Below, one piece after another: positions 16,111-24,557 of a stretch of 64,000 nucleotides of DNA; within the stretch, counting starts at the first letter, position 1; each line of letters begins with the position of its first letter. Location of the stretch: the NCBI RefSeq assembly GCF_018324205.1, contig NZ_AP023356.1, positions 4,047,501 through 4,111,500 on the forward strand. The letters run 5' to 3'. Made by a program: the position numbers and the translations under genes. The stretch is from Actinoplanes ianthinogenes (GTDB taxonomy: Bacteria; Actinomycetota; Actinomycetes; Mycobacteriales; Micromonosporaceae). Below the pieces are notes generated by a model. That model was not told where the DNA came from, ran no database searches, and saw only the letters and a list, made by a program, of their open reading frames with translations.

Positions 16111-16581
16111 ACTCCATACCGTGCTGCCCCGCGGGACCGCCGTCAAGCGGATCGGCAGAACACGGAAATGGGGAGCAGCCCACGGACCGGCAGGTGGACA
16201 CGGCCCGGAGGATTCACCCTTGACCCGCGCGATTCGCGAGTTAGGCTGTCGAATCGGTGGCGTCGGCTGACTGGAGCCGATACCGACTCTCGCGACAGGT
16301 CTCCTGACAGGAGACGCAATGAGCGGCGGGGCCCTCCCCGGCACCCGCCGCCCACGCTCTGTTGAGAAAGAGTTTGCCTTACCGTCCGTATCCATGTGAA
16401 GGACTTTCGGATGTGACGCAGCTCACAATTAGGTTTATTTACAGATCCTTCTGCCGTGTGGGCGCGTTCCCAAAGGGGAGTCGCAGGCAGGGCAAATAGC
16501 CCAGATCGCGAGATCATGGATAGAACCACCACCGGGGTGGTGTCGGCAACCTGACACCGTTCGCCTACTATCAGTTACGAT
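16111..16581. other. long divergent control region
   Basis: About 470 bp lie between the divergent DUF6758 and thioredoxin genes and are visibly less GC-rich than the surroundings. Apart from the CRP-like site at 16412-16427 there is a 6-bp inverted repeat GGTGTC/GACACC at 16539-16558 and TACTAT at 16566-16571. The minus-strand open frame over 16143-16532 lacks codon bias and a ribosome-binding site. Confidence 0.5.
16412..16427. promoter_or_regulatory. CRP-type palindrome
   Basis: TGTGACGCAGCTCACA is an exact match to TGTGA-N6-TCACA, the site bound by actinobacterial CRP/GlxR proteins. It lies about 300 bp upstream of both divergent genes, in an AT-richer stretch. Confidence 0.7.
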
Positions 16582-16662
16582 ATGGGCTCCAAGGTCGCCA
16601 TGCCGTCCCGCGCCGAACGTGCCGCACACCACGTGTCGCGGCCCGCGGAACGGGAATGGTGA
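16582..16662 (+). CDS. possible 26-residue leader peptide before thioredoxin
   Basis: ATG GGC TCC AAG opens a 26-codon frame (MGSKVAMPSRAERAAHHVSR...) whose codons mostly end in G or C, unlike the AT-richer DNA before it. A TACGAT (16576-16581) lies directly upstream, so it could be translated from a leaderless message. It ends 53 bases before the thioredoxin ATG. No homologue is known to me; it is only a candidate. Confidence 0.35.
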   Translation: MGSKVAMPSRAERAAHHVSRPAEREW

Positions 16663-16715
16663 AGACGTACCAGGAGTTTCACCCGACGAAAGCGATTCCC
16701 GCAGACGGAGGCATC

Positions 16716-17129
16716 ATGGCGACGGTTGCGCTGACCACAGCGAACTTCGACGAGGTCACGAGCCAGGACGGCATCGTCCTGGTCGACTTCTGGGCCAGCT
16801 GGTGCGGGCCCTGCGTGCGCTTCGCGCCGACCTACGAGCGGTCCTCGGAGAAGCACCCGGCGATCACCTTCGGCAAGGTGGACACCGAGGCCGAGGCGGC
16901 TCTGGCGGCCAAGTTCGACATCCGCTCGATCCCGACGATCATGGCGGTGCGCGACGGCATCGTGGTGTTCTCGCAGCCCGGCGCGCTTCCCGAGTCGGCC
17001 CTGGAGAGCCTGATCGAGAAGGTCGAGCAGCTCGACATGGACGAGGTCCGTGAGCAGATCGCGGCGCACAAGAAGGCGCACGACCCCAAGGCGCGCAGCG
17101 CCGAGGAGCCCGCTCGCACAGCGAGCTGA
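16716..17129 (+). CDS. thioredoxin
   Basis: The 137-residue protein carries the active site WASWCGPC near residue 30 and the cis-Pro loop RSIPTIM near 72, so it should be a functional disulfide reductase in the cytoplasm. A charged tail of about 30 residues (MDEVREQIAAHKKAHD...) follows the fold and is longer than in a basic thioredoxin. The ATG at 16716 follows ACGGAGG. It ends at a strong terminator and is followed by the SOS-type promoter region of the next gene. Confidence 0.9.
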   Translation: MATVALTTANFDEVTSQDGIVLVDFWASWCGPCVRFAPTYERSSEKHPAITFGKVDTEAEAALAAKFDIRSIPTIMAVRDGIVVFSQPGALPESALESLIEKVEQLDMDEVREQIAAHKKAHDPKARSAEEPARTAS

Positions 17130-17139
17130 CCAGCCACGA

Positions 17140-17183
17140 CGAGGGCCCGCGGACCGAAACCGGTCCGCGGGCCCTCGGCTTTT
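17140..17183 (+). terminator. intrinsic terminator after thioredoxin
   Basis: A perfect 16-bp stem (17140-17155 with 17162-17177) with a 6-base loop is followed by GCTTTT. Confidence 0.9.
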
Positions 17184-17237
17184 CCCCGCCGGTACGCCGT
17201 CCGTGTCCACAGTCTCCGGAAGTGGTGGACACGGATC

Positions 17238-17253
17238 TCGTACGTGTGTTCGA
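17238..17253. promoter_or_regulatory. LexA/SOS box
   Basis: TCGTAC-GTGT-GTTCGA matches the actinobacterial SOS box TCGAAC-N4-GTTCGA at 11 of 12 fixed positions. It ends 9 bases before the ATG of the radical SAM gene. The M. tuberculosis counterpart Rv2578c has a LexA site in the same place. Confidence 0.8.
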
Positions 17254-17262
17254 ATAGCCGCC

Positions 17263-19188
17263 ATGCGATGGTCCAACCTGTCGGCTTCGCCCGACGACGG
17301 CTCGCTCCTGGACAGGGCAGTGCCGGCGGCCCCACCCCTGCCGCTGGCGCTGCCCGGTGCGACCGTCCGCACCTTCGACACCCCCGGGTTCGCCGGCATG
17401 ACGTTCTACGAGATCCGCGCCAAGTCGCTGATCAACCGGGTGCCCGGCGCCTCCCGCGTGCCGTTCGAGTGGACCGTCAATCCCTATCGTGGCTGTTCCC
17501 ACGCGTGCACCTACTGCCTGTCCGGCGACACCCCGATCCTGCTGGCCGACGGCTCCACCCGGCCGCTCGCCGAGCTGCGGCCCGGCGACTCGGTGATGGG
17601 CACGATGGGCGCCGGCCCGCACCGGCGTTATGTGCCGACCACCGTGCTCGACCACTGGGCCACCAGCAAGCCCGCCTTCCGGGTCACCCTCTCCGACGGC
17701 ACCCGCCTGGTCTCCAGCGGCGACCACCGGTTCCTCACCGACCGCGGCTGGCGGCACGTGAGCCCGGCCGAGCCGCACCAGCCGGCCCTCGCCGTCGGTG
17801 ACCTGATGTTCGGGGTGGGCCACTTCGCCGAGCCGCCCAAGGAGTCACCCGACTATCAGGCGGGCTTCCTCTGCGGCCTGCTCCGCGGCGACGCGGCCGG
17901 CCGGGCCACCCGGGAGGGTGACTCCTGGGTCCGCGCCGACCTCTACCTCCAGGACGTCTCGCTGCCCGACGCGCTGCGCTGGCCCGAGCTGCCGTCCGGC
18001 GAGTGGTTCCGCGGCTTCCTGGCCGGCGCGTTCGGCGCGGTCGGCCGGGCCGAGCGGCTCGCCCTCGCCTTCGAGAGCACCGACCGGATCTACCTGCGCT
18101 GGATCACCGAGGCGCTCACCCACCTGGGCCTGACCAGCCGCACCCCGGTCCGCTGCCGCGCCGACCGCCCCGGCCGGGTGGAGACCGGCCGCGACCTGTG
18201 GGCCGCGCTGCGCTTCCGCCACCTCACCGGCGTGCTCGACGCCCCGCTGGACGCCTCCGGCGTCGGGGTGCGGGCCGACCGCCGGCTCGCCGTCGCCGAC
18301 ATCGAGGACCTCGGGCTCACCCTGCCGCTCTTCGACATCTCCACCGGCACCGGCGACTTCATCGCCGACGGCGTGGTCAGCCACAACTGCTTCGCCCGCG
18401 GCACCCACAAATATCTGGACCTCGACCCCGGCCACGACTTCGACTCCCGCGTCGTGGTGAAAGTGAATGCCGGCGAGCTGATCCGCCAGGAGCTCGCCGA
18501 CCGCCGCTGGTCCGGCGCCCCGATCGCGATGGGCACCAACGTCGACGTCTACCAGCGCGCCGAGGGCCGTTATCACCTGATGCCGGAGATCCTGGCCGCG
18601 CTCCGCGACCACGCCAACCCGTTCTCGATCCTCACCAAGGGCACGCTGATCCTGCGCGACCTGGACCTGCTGCGGCAGGCCGCCGAGGTCACCCGGGTCA
18701 GCCTGGCGTTCTCGGTCGGCTTCGTCGACGAGCGGGTCTGGCGCTCCGCCGAGCCCGGCACACCGAGCCCCCGCCGCCGTCTGGACGCCGTCCGCCGCCT
18801 GACCGACGCGGGCTTCCCGGTCGGCGTCCTGCTCGCCCCGATCCTCCCCTGCCTCACCGACACCGAGGAGTCCATCGACGAGACGGTCAGCGCCATCGCC
18901 GCGGCCGGCGCCACCAGCGTCACCCCCATCCCGCTGCACCTGCGCCCCGGCGCCCGCGAGTGGTATGCGTCGTGGCTGACCAGGGAGTACCCGGAGTTGG
19001 TCCCCCGCCACCGAGCCCTGTTCGCCAACGGCGCCTACTCCCCCCGCTCCTACCAGGACGAGCTGGCCGCCCGAGTCCGCATGGCCGCCCGCCGCCACGG
19101 CCTGCACCGCCCCGACAACGCCCAGTTCCGCTCCCTCGCCGACCAGAAACCGCCCACCCCACAAGCCGACCAGCTGACCCTCCTCTGA
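17263..19188 (+). CDS. Rv2578c-family radical SAM protein containing an intein
   Basis: The 641-residue precursor has an N-extein of residues 1-84 and a C-extein of residues 376-641. Joined, they give a SplB-like radical SAM protein of about 350 residues with the cluster motif CSHACTYC (Cys78, Cys82 and the Cys supplied at the splice junction). NAGELIRQELA, GTNVDVYQ and ILTKGTLILRDLDLL are typical of this family. The ATG at 17263 is the only good start after the SOS box. The family is related to spore photoproduct lyase, but its reaction is unknown; induction by DNA damage suggests a repair or nucleotide-related role. No activity is expected until the intein leaves, because the third cluster Cys lies at the junction. 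Confidence 0.9.
   Translation: MRWSNLSASPDDGSLLDRAVPAAPPLPLALPGATVRTFDTPGFAGMTFYEIRAKSLINRVPGASRVPFEWTVNPYRGCSHACTYCLSGDTPILLADGSTRPLAELRPGDSVMGTMGAGPHRRYVPTTVLDHWATSKPAFRVTLSDGTRLVSSGDHRFLTDRGWRHVSPAEPHQPALAVGDLMFGVGHFAEPPKESPDYQAGFLCGLLRGDAAGRATREGDSWVRADLYLQDVSLPDALRWPELPSGEWFRGFLAGAFGAVGRAERLALAFESTDRIYLRWITEALTHLGLTSRTPVRCRADRPGRVETGRDLWAALRFRHLTGVLDAPLDASGVGVRADRRLAVADIEDLGLTLPLFDISTGTGDFIADGVVSHNCFARGTHKYLDLDPGHDFDSRVVVKVNAGELIRQELADRRWSGAPIAMGTNVDVYQRAEGRYHLMPEILAALRDHANPFSILTKGTLILRDLDLLRQAAEVTRVSLAFSVGFVDERVWRSAEPGTPSPRRRLDAVRRLTDAGFPVGVLLAPILPCLTDTEESIDETVSAIAAAGATSVTPIPLHLRPGAREWYASWLTREYPELVPRHRALFANGAYSPRSYQDELAARVRMAARRHGLHRPDNAQFRSLADQKPPTPQADQLTLL
17515..18387 (+). mobile_element. 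intein inside the radical SAM cluster motif
   Basis: The intein covers residues 85-375 (291 aa). It begins with Cys1 in CLSGDTPILLADG (block A), has SSGDHRFLTDRGW as block B, LPLFDISTGTGDFIADG as block F, and ends VVSHN, followed by Cys+1 of the C-extein. All residues needed for class 1 splicing are present. The middle contains two LAGLIDADG-like helices (GFLCGLLRGDA near residue 201 and GFLAGAFGAVG near 251). The second has lost its acidic residue, so the homing endonuclease is probably inactive. NCBI recognises intein-containing members of the Rv2578c family. Confidence 0.9.
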
Positions 19189-19353
19189 CCGCTCCACCGC
19201 CCGGCCCCGAAAGCAACCCGCCGGCTGCTGACCGCTCCACCAGCCGCCCCCACAGCAACCCGGCAGCTGACGACCGCTCCACCAGCCGGCCCCACAGCGA
19301 CTCGGCGGCTGACGACCGCTCCACCAGCCGGCCCCACAGCGACCCGGCAGCTG
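19187..19353. repeat. tandem repeat of about 42 bp starting at the radical SAM stop codon
   Basis: Four units of 39-43 bp each begin with TGA and continue with ACCGCTCCACC or ACGACCGCTCCACC. The first TGA is close to the gene's own stop, and later copies are nearly identical to each other. No gene is seen in this stretch. Confidence 0.8.
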
Positions 19354-19579
19354 AGCCGTCACCCTGCCCGTGTGCCGCCGCGCGCCACGCCGACATCAAC
19401 GGGTCGCTGACGCCGAACCAAGCCGGTGCATGTCCCGCCTCGCTGTTTGGCTGCGGTGCCGGGCCGCAACCGTCTACGCGCCGCTCTGCCGGGCCTCGGT
19501 CGCACACCGCGCTGGCCCACTCCCAGGTTGCGCACGGTGCTGTCCTACCTACCGGCCCGCGCACCCCGCCCAACCGCAC
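19354..19579. other. gap between two repeat arrays, no gene seen
   Basis: The sequence is less repetitive but offers no start with a ribosome-binding site and no recognisable product. Open frames on both strands are long only because stop codons are rare at this base composition. Confidence 0.5.
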
Positions 19580-19935
19580 GCCCGCGCCGCCCCCGGGCCG
19601 CACCCAGCTGGAGCGCACCCCAATCGGGCCGCACCCCGCCAGAGCTCTCCCCGCAAGGCCGCACCCCCGGCCGGAGCGCTCCCCTCAAGACCGCACCCCC
19701 ACCAGGCCGCACCCCCGCCAGAGCGCTCCCCCCACCAGAGCCCTCCCCGCAAGACCGCACCCCCACCAGGCCGCACCCCGCCAGAGCCCTCCCCGCAAGA
19801 CCGCACCCCCACCAGGCCGCACCCCCACCAGAGCGCTCCCCGCAAGACCGCACCGCGCCAGGACACCCCCGGCCGGAGCGCTCCCCGCAAGACCGCACCG
19901 CGCCAAGCCCCCCACCGGGCCGCACCACGCCCCGA
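19580..19935. repeat. C-rich imperfect tandem repeats
   Basis: The stretch is made of shuffled copies of GCAAGACCGCACCCCCACC, AGGCCGCACCCC and CCAGAGCGCTCCCC, with a period near 48 bp where regular. Every frame on both strands is open, which reflects composition rather than coding. Confidence 0.75.
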
Positions 19936-20011
19936 CACCGGGGACGGTGCCTCAACAGCAGTGAGGTCGCGGGACGTGGGTGGCGACTGGAGAAGTGGAT
20001 AAGGTCGAGGG

Positions 20012-20419
20012 ATGCGAAACGCTCAGCAGATCCTGGCGGACGCGAACGTCATCGCGGTGGTCGGCGCGTCCCGGGACCCGTTCAAGCCGTCGCACACCGT
20101 TCCGTTGCAGATGCTGCGGCACGGGTGGCGGATCATCCCGGTCAACCCGTTCGTGGACGAGGTCTTCGGGGTGAAGACCGTGCCCACCCTGGCCGACCTC
20201 GACGAGCCGGTCGATCTCGTCGACATCTTCCGGCCGGCTCGGGACGCCGTCGAGGTGGTCCGGCAGGCCGTCGCCATCGGCGCCCCGGCGGTGTGGCTGC
20301 AGAGCGGCATCGTCTCCGCCGAGGCCCGCAAGATCGCCGAGGAGGCCGGCATCGACTACGTCGAGGACCGCTGCCTGGCCGTCGAGCGAGCCGTCGGCCG
20401 CCTGACCAAGCTCACCTGA
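20012..20419 (+). CDS. CoA-binding domain protein (YccU-like)
   Basis: The 135-residue protein is a single Rossmann-type CoA-binding domain: IAVVGASRDPFKPSHTVP near residue 11, then the RHGWRIIPVNPFVDEVFG and VDLVDIFRPARDAVEVV segments, with GAPAVWLQSGIV near 88. These proteins resemble the CoA-binding part of succinyl-CoA synthetase and bind CoA or related nucleotides; the cellular role is unknown. The ATG at 20012 follows GTCGAGGG. It stands alone between repeat arrays, and its last codons form part of the first unit of the downstream array. Confidence 0.85.
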   Translation: MRNAQQILADANVIAVVGASRDPFKPSHTVPLQMLRHGWRIIPVNPFVDEVFGVKTVPTLADLDEPVDLVDIFRPARDAVEVVRQAVAIGAPAVWLQSGIVSAEARKIAEEAGIDYVEDRCLAVERAVGRLTKLT

Positions 20420-20690
20420 CCAGACGCGGGACCGCGCGCCGACTCACCTGCCCAAGCCCGCCTCACCAGACCCGGGACCGCGCGCCGACTCACCTGCCCA
20501 AGCCCGCCTCACCAGACCCGGGACCGCGCGCCGACTCACCTGCCCAAGCCCGCCTCACCAGACCCGGGACCGCGCGCCGACTCACCTGCCCAAGCCCGCC
20601 TCACCAGACCCGGGACCGCGCGCCGACTCACCTGCCCAAGCCCGTGGACGTGACCCCCCAGGACCGCGCGCCGACTCACCTGACCCGGCT
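20406..20690. repeat. 46-bp tandem repeat seeded by the CoA-binding gene end
   Basis: Units of 46 bp (AGACCCGGGACCGCGCGCCG, then ACTCACCTGCCCAAGCCCGCC) start at 20422, 20468, 20514, 20560 and 20606, with a diverged sixth copy to 20690. The last codons of the gene (ACC AAG CTC ACC TGA) align with CCCAAGCCCGCCTCA of the unit, so the array seems to derive from the gene's 3' end. No gene lies here. Confidence 0.85.
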
Positions 20691-20782
20691 CGGGCAACGT
20701 TGACGAGACACCCGCGGAAAGAGACGGCGCGGCACCAGGCCAGGAAAGCCCGCAGCACTCGCGCCGAGGGAGCAAAGGGCAA

Positions 20783-20809
20783 GGCCGGGCCCCGAAAAGG
20801 AGCCCGGCC
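20783..20809 (-). terminator. terminator of the SDR gene
   Basis: An 8-bp stem GGCCGGGC/GCCCGGCC (20783-20790 with 20802-20809) lies 12 bases after the minus-strand stop at 20822. The loop on the minus strand contains CTTTTC. Confidence 0.65.
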
Positions 20810-20821
20810 CACCCACACGAC

Positions 20822-21757
20822 TCAGCGGAACTGGGCCTCGCGCACACTGTTCCCGCCGTCGACCACCAGCATCTGCCCGGTGATGTAGGACGCCGCCGGT
20901 GAGCACAGGAACGCCACCGCCGCCGCCACCTCGTCCGGGGTCCCGGGTCGCCCGATCGGCGTACCCAAGCCCTGCTTGATCTCCGTGACCGTCGACGCGG
21001 CCGTGTAGATCGTCCCCGGCGCCACGCAGTTCACGTTCACCCCGTCGGCGACGAGTTCCATCGCCAGCGCCCGGGTCAGACCGACCACCCCGGCCTTGGC
21101 CGCCGCGTAGGCCGCCTCGGTCGGCAGCGCGTTGACCGGGCCGGCGGTGGCCGCCAGGTTCACGATCCGGCCCCAGCCGCGCTCCGACATGCCGCCGACG
21201 AACGCGCGGCTGCACAGGAAGGCGGTGCTCAGGTTCCGGTCGATCTCGGCCTTCCACTCGTCGAGGGTGAGCTGGGCGACCGGCCGCAGCACCTCGGGGC
21301 TGGCCCGGCTCGCCAGGCCGGCGTTGTTGACCAGGACCTCGACGTCGCCGAGCTGGTCGGTGATCGCGTCGGCGAGGGCGCCCACCTCGGACTCGTCGGT
21401 CAGGTCCGCGACGAACCCGGTGATCCCCAGCTCGGAGGCCCGGTCGTGGATGCGCCGGGTGGTGGACACGATCGCCACCCGGGCGCCCAGGTCACGCAGC
21501 CGGCGGGCGGTCGCGTAGCCGATCCCGTCCGGGCTTCCCGCGCCGGTGACCAGCGCGACCTTCCCGTCCAACCGCAGTGTCACGGCAGCCTCCGCACTGG
21601 CCTCCTCGAACTCCGCCTCGACCACCTCGGGGGTGATCTCGACCGGGCGGTCCGGGTCGCTGCCGGGCACGCCGGAGCGGGGTGGGCGGCTGTCAGCCGG
21701 TCGGGTGGCGTCACGCCGCGAGGGGCTGCCGCCGGAGGGTCGGGCGTCGAAGACCAT
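20822..21757 (-). CDS. short-chain dehydrogenase/reductase
   Basis: The SDR fold of about 250 residues has the cofactor loop [10 protein letters not shown], the NNAG motif, an active-site YxxxK in AAYAAAKAG, and the C-terminal GQMLVVDGG typical of FabG-like enzymes. An NAD(P)-dependent ketone/alcohol reaction is expected; the substrate is unknown. Two starts are plausible. ATG 21757 (after AGGA) adds a disordered 58-residue N-terminal extension with good codon bias. GTG 21583, six bases after GGAGG, gives the usual family length. I give the longer form, but the shorter is quite possible. Confidence 0.85.
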   Translation of the reverse strand: MVFDARPSGGSPSRRDATRPADSRPPRSGVPGSDPDRPVEITPEVVEAEFEEASAEAAVTLRLDGKVALVTGAGSPDGIGYATARRLRDLGARVAIVSTTRRIHDRASELGITGFVADLTDESEVGALADAITDQLGDVEVLVNNAGLASRASPEVLRPVAQLTLDEWKAEIDRNLSTAFLCSRAFVGGMSERGWGRIVNLAATAGPVNALPTEAAYAAAKAGVVGLTRALAMELVADGVNVNCVAPGTIYTAASTVTEIKQGLGTPIGRPGTPDEVAAAVAFLCSPAASYITGQMLVVDGGNSVREAQFR

Positions 21758-21846
21758 GCGGCGATCCTGCCCGCTCCCGGGAGCGGGAGCAAACATCCGC
21801 GCCCCCGTGGCGCACTCACGGGAGAGGATTTCCGGCACGCGGAGAG

Positions 21847-22455
21847 TCAGTCGCGGGCTTCCGACAGGGTGACCGGGGCCTCCTCGACGAAGACGAGCGG
21901 GGCACCCTCCCCGTAGTGCACGGGCATCTCGCGACGCGCCCGCTCCACGTCCCGGGTGCCGATCTCCACGCCGGCGCCGTCGTGCCGGCTCCCCACGGTC
22001 ACGATCCGCACGCCGCGCCCCGTCCAGAACGCCAGGTCCGCGACCACCCGATCGTGCCAGGAGCCGAGCTCCGCGACGGCGTGCGCGGCGTCCCGCACCA
22101 CGACGCAGCTGTGCCCGGCCGCCTGGCGGATGAACTCGTCGAACGCGGCGTCCGGCACGCGGTAGACGACCGCGCGTACCCGGAGCTGATCCACCTCGAT
22201 CCCGGCGTAGCTGTCCCGGAACCGCGTCCGCCCGCCCTGCTCGATCCGCTCCATCGCGGCGCGCAGCGGCGCGGGAGTGACCGGCATCCGGACGCCACCC
22301 ATCACGACGTGCTCCGGCGCCCGGCTGAACTCGCACCCGGCGGTCCGCCAGCCACCCGCCGGCCCCGGCTCCGCCGCCTGGTCAGCGCCCTCGAACTCGC
22401 CACATCCGCCGATCATGAGCACCCCGGCGAGGAGCAGCCGGCCGAGCCGTGACAT
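21847..22455 (-). CDS. lipoprotein of unknown function
   Basis: The 202-residue protein starts at ATG 22455 after GGGGGGA. A signal peptide with the lipobox LMIGGC gives lipidation at Cys near residue 18. The mature part has a Cys (GCEFSR) and a later Cys (HSCVVV) that could pair. No domain is recognised; segments such as [15 protein letters not shown] suggest a mixed alpha/beta fold. It is a monocistronic minus-strand gene. Confidence 0.75.
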   Translation of the reverse strand: MSRLGRLLLAGVLMIGGCGEFEGADQAAEPGPAGGWRTAGCEFSRAPEHVVMGGVRMPVTPAPLRAAMERIEQGGRTRFRDSYAGIEVDQLRVRAVVYRVPDAAFDEFIRQAAGHSCVVVRDAAHAVAELGSWHDRVVADLAFWTGRGVRIVTVGSRHDGAGVEIGTRDVERARREMPVHYGEGAPLVFVEEAPVTLSEARD

Positions 22456-22633
22456 CGCATCCCCCCTGAATACCGCGCGCACGCCCGGCCCGCCACCCGA
22501 GCCGTCCTGGGTGCAACGACGCGCCCGACCCCGCCGGTGACGGCCAGGACCCGAGGAAACCGGGCAAAATCGACGACGTCCGCTGAGGGTCCCGGCACCC
22601 ACGCCAGTCCCGCGCCGCTTCCGGACAATCAAC

Positions 22634-22683
22634 CCCATTTGGGGTACGCCCGGAGCAGCGCCCCACGGCGTACCGGAAATGGG
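22634..22683 (-). terminator. hairpin after the EamA transporter gene
   Basis: CCCATTT (22634-22640) pairs with AAATGGG (22677-22683) and, after a GG/GG internal loop, GGTACGCC pairs with GGCGTACC. It starts 7 bases after the minus-strand stop at 22690. It shares the GGCGTACCG-n-AA arm with hairpins at 34566 and 7571. Confidence 0.7.
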
Positions 22684-22689
22684 TGTTGA

Positions 22690-23640
22690 TCAGGTCGGCA
22701 GGGACTCGTCGGCCAGGGCGGGGACCGGTCGGCGGGTGCGCCGGGCGGCCCCGAGGATCACCACGGCCACGCCGGCCAGCAGCAGAGCCAGGCCGGGCAG
22801 CGCGCCGGGGCGCGGGGACTGGCCGAGCCAGAGCCAGGCGAGCAGCGCGGCCCCCGGCACCTCCAGCAGGATCAGCACGCTGACCGTGGTGGCCGAGGTG
22901 TACTGGAGCGCGTAGTTGAACATCGAGTGCCCGAGCAGCTGCGCACCCGCCACCAGCCCGAGGATCGCCGCCCAGGCGCGAGGGTCGTACCCGGTCAGCG
23001 GGATGCCCGCGGACCAGCAGACGATCACCAGCAGCACCGCGCAGACGCCGTAGCAGATCCAGGTGTACGTGGTGGTGCTCAACGCCGCCCGGGCCTGCTC
23101 CCCCAGCGCCGTGTAGACCGCCGCGAAGATCGCCCCGAGCAGGGCGAGCACGTCGGCGAGCACGGCCTGCCCGGAGACCCCGGCGTCGGCACCGGTCGCC
23201 CAGGCCGCGCCGGCCACCGCCAGCACGATGCCGATCCAGCCGGCGGTCGACGGCCGCCGGCCCTGCCAGGCGGCGATCAGCCCCTGCCAGACCGGCTGGG
23301 TGGCGACCAGCGCGGTCGAGGTGGCCACCGTGCCGAGTTGCACACTGGGCATCCAGGTGCCGAAGTGCGCGGCCAGCGCCACCCCGGCGAGCAGGCAGAA
23401 GACCCCGGCCCGGCGCCGGGAGCCGCGGATCGCGTCGCGCACCTCGCCACGGCGCGGGCCGAGCGCGACCGGGGTGAGCGCCACCGACGCGAGCCCGTTG
23501 CGCCAGAACGCGACCGCCAGCGCGGGCGCCGCCGCGAACGCGATCAGCGGCGCCGAGGAGGAGACCGCGCACACCGCCACAGCCAGCGCCAACACGGTCA
23601 GCGGCCGGATCGGTTGCCCTGATGAGCGCACATTCATCAC
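22690..23640 (-). CDS. EamA/DMT family transporter
   Basis: The 316-residue protein has ten predicted membrane helices and two EamA repeats. The second repeat begins near VLADVLALLGAIFAAVYTALG, and PGAALLAWLWLGQSPRPGALPGLALLLAGV is the family's last-helix pattern. DMT proteins export amino acids, nucleosides or other metabolites; the cargo cannot be read here. ATG 23640 or 23637 may start it. It is divergent from the HAD gene that begins at 23775. Confidence 0.9.
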   Translation of the reverse strand: MMNVRSSGQPIRPLTVLALAVAVCAVSSSAPLIAFAAAPALAVAFWRNGLASVALTPVALGPRRGEVRDAIRGSRRRAGVFCLLAGVALAAHFGTWMPSVQLGTVATSTALVATQPVWQGLIAAWQGRRPSTAGWIGIVLAVAGAAWATGADAGVSGQAVLADVLALLGAIFAAVYTALGEQARAALSTTTYTWICYGVCAVLLVIVCWSAGIPLTGYDPRAWAAILGLVAGAQLLGHSMFNYALQYTSATTVSVLILLEVPGAALLAWLWLGQSPRPGALPGLALLLAGVAVVILGAARRTRRPVPALADESLPT

Positions 23641-23774
23641 CGGCCGTCGCTATTCGCACAGTGCAGCGCCAAGGTTTGGCACCCTCTGTTGGCGGACAGT
23701 GACGGAGTCGCTACAGTCACCGACGGCCCCAGCGGCCCATTTCCATTCCTCGATGCCCCGGGAGGCCGATTTCC

Positions 23775-24473
23775 ATGCCCGCATACCGTGCGGTGGTGTT
23801 TGACTTCTTCGGCACCCTGACCCGCTCGGTTCAGCGTGGTCCGCAGCACGCCGCCATCGCCCGGGCGCTCGGCGCCGACCCGGACGCCGTGCTCGGCGTG
23901 CTGGACCGGACCTTCCGGGCCCGGGCCTGCGGCCGGTACGGATCGGCCGAGGCGACCCTGCGCTGGGTGATCGAGCAGGCCGGCGCCCGGCCGGCGCCGG
24001 CCGCCATCCGCGCCGCCATGCCGGCCCGGGTCGACGCGCTGCGCGCCGACACCCAGCTGCGGCCGGACGCGGTCAGCGCGCTCACCGCGATCCGTCACCG
24101 CGGCGTGCGCACGGCGCTGATCAGCGACTGCACCCACGAGCTTCCCGCCTTCCTCCCCGGGCTCCCGGTGGCGCCGTTGCTGGACGCCCAGATCTTCTCC
24201 GTCGAACTCGGCGTCTGCAAGCCGGACCCCCGGATCTACCTGGCCGCCTGCGAGCGCCTGGGGGTCGCCCCGGAGGACTGCCTTTACGTGGGGGACGGCG
24301 GCAGCCACGAGCTGACCGGCGCGGCGGCGGTCGGCATGACCCCGGTCCGCCTCGCCGCCCACGATCTCGCCAACCATCTGGTCTTCGACGCCGACACCAA
24401 CTTCGCCGGTCGCACGGTCCGCTCGCTGACCGAGGTACTCACCCTGCTCGACCACACCCCGGCTCTGGTCTGA
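23775..24473 (+). CDS. HAD family hydrolase with DFFGT motif
   Basis: The 232-residue protein follows the HAD fold: motif I VVFDFFGTLT, a helical cap, motif II LISDC, Lys in ELGVCKPDPRIY (motif III) and motif IV YVGDGGSHELTGA. The second Asp of the usual DxDGT is Phe, as in haloacid dehalogenase-like and some other HAD branches, so a normal phosphatase mechanism with that general acid is not assured. The ATG at 23775 follows CCGGGAGG. It stands alone. Confidence 0.85.
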   Translation: MPAYRAVVFDFFGTLTRSVQRGPQHAAIARALGADPDAVLGVLDRTFRARACGRYGSAEATLRWVIEQAGARPAPAAIRAAMPARVDALRADTQLRPDAVSALTAIRHRGVRTALISDCTHELPAFLPGLPVAPLLDAQIFSVELGVCKPDPRIYLAACERLGVAPEDCLYVGDGGSHELTGAAAVGMTPVRLAAHDLANHLVFDADTNFAGRTVRSLTEVLTLLDHTPALV

Positions 24474-24557
24474 CCACCCGCCCGGACCGCGGGCGCGGCG
24501 GGAAAGTCGGTCCGGTGAGCGCGCGTGATGCCCGAGCGGGCGTGGAAGGATGACGGC

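Noticed and set aside
16143..16532. A 129-codon minus-strand frame before thioredoxin
   Set aside because: It has mixed codon ends, no ribosome-binding site and crosses the CRP-type site.
19370..20703. Plus-strand frames of 200-425 codons over the C-rich repeats
   Set aside because: They are Pro/Arg/Ala-rich translations of repeats; part of the longest one is also a shadow of the CoA-binding gene.
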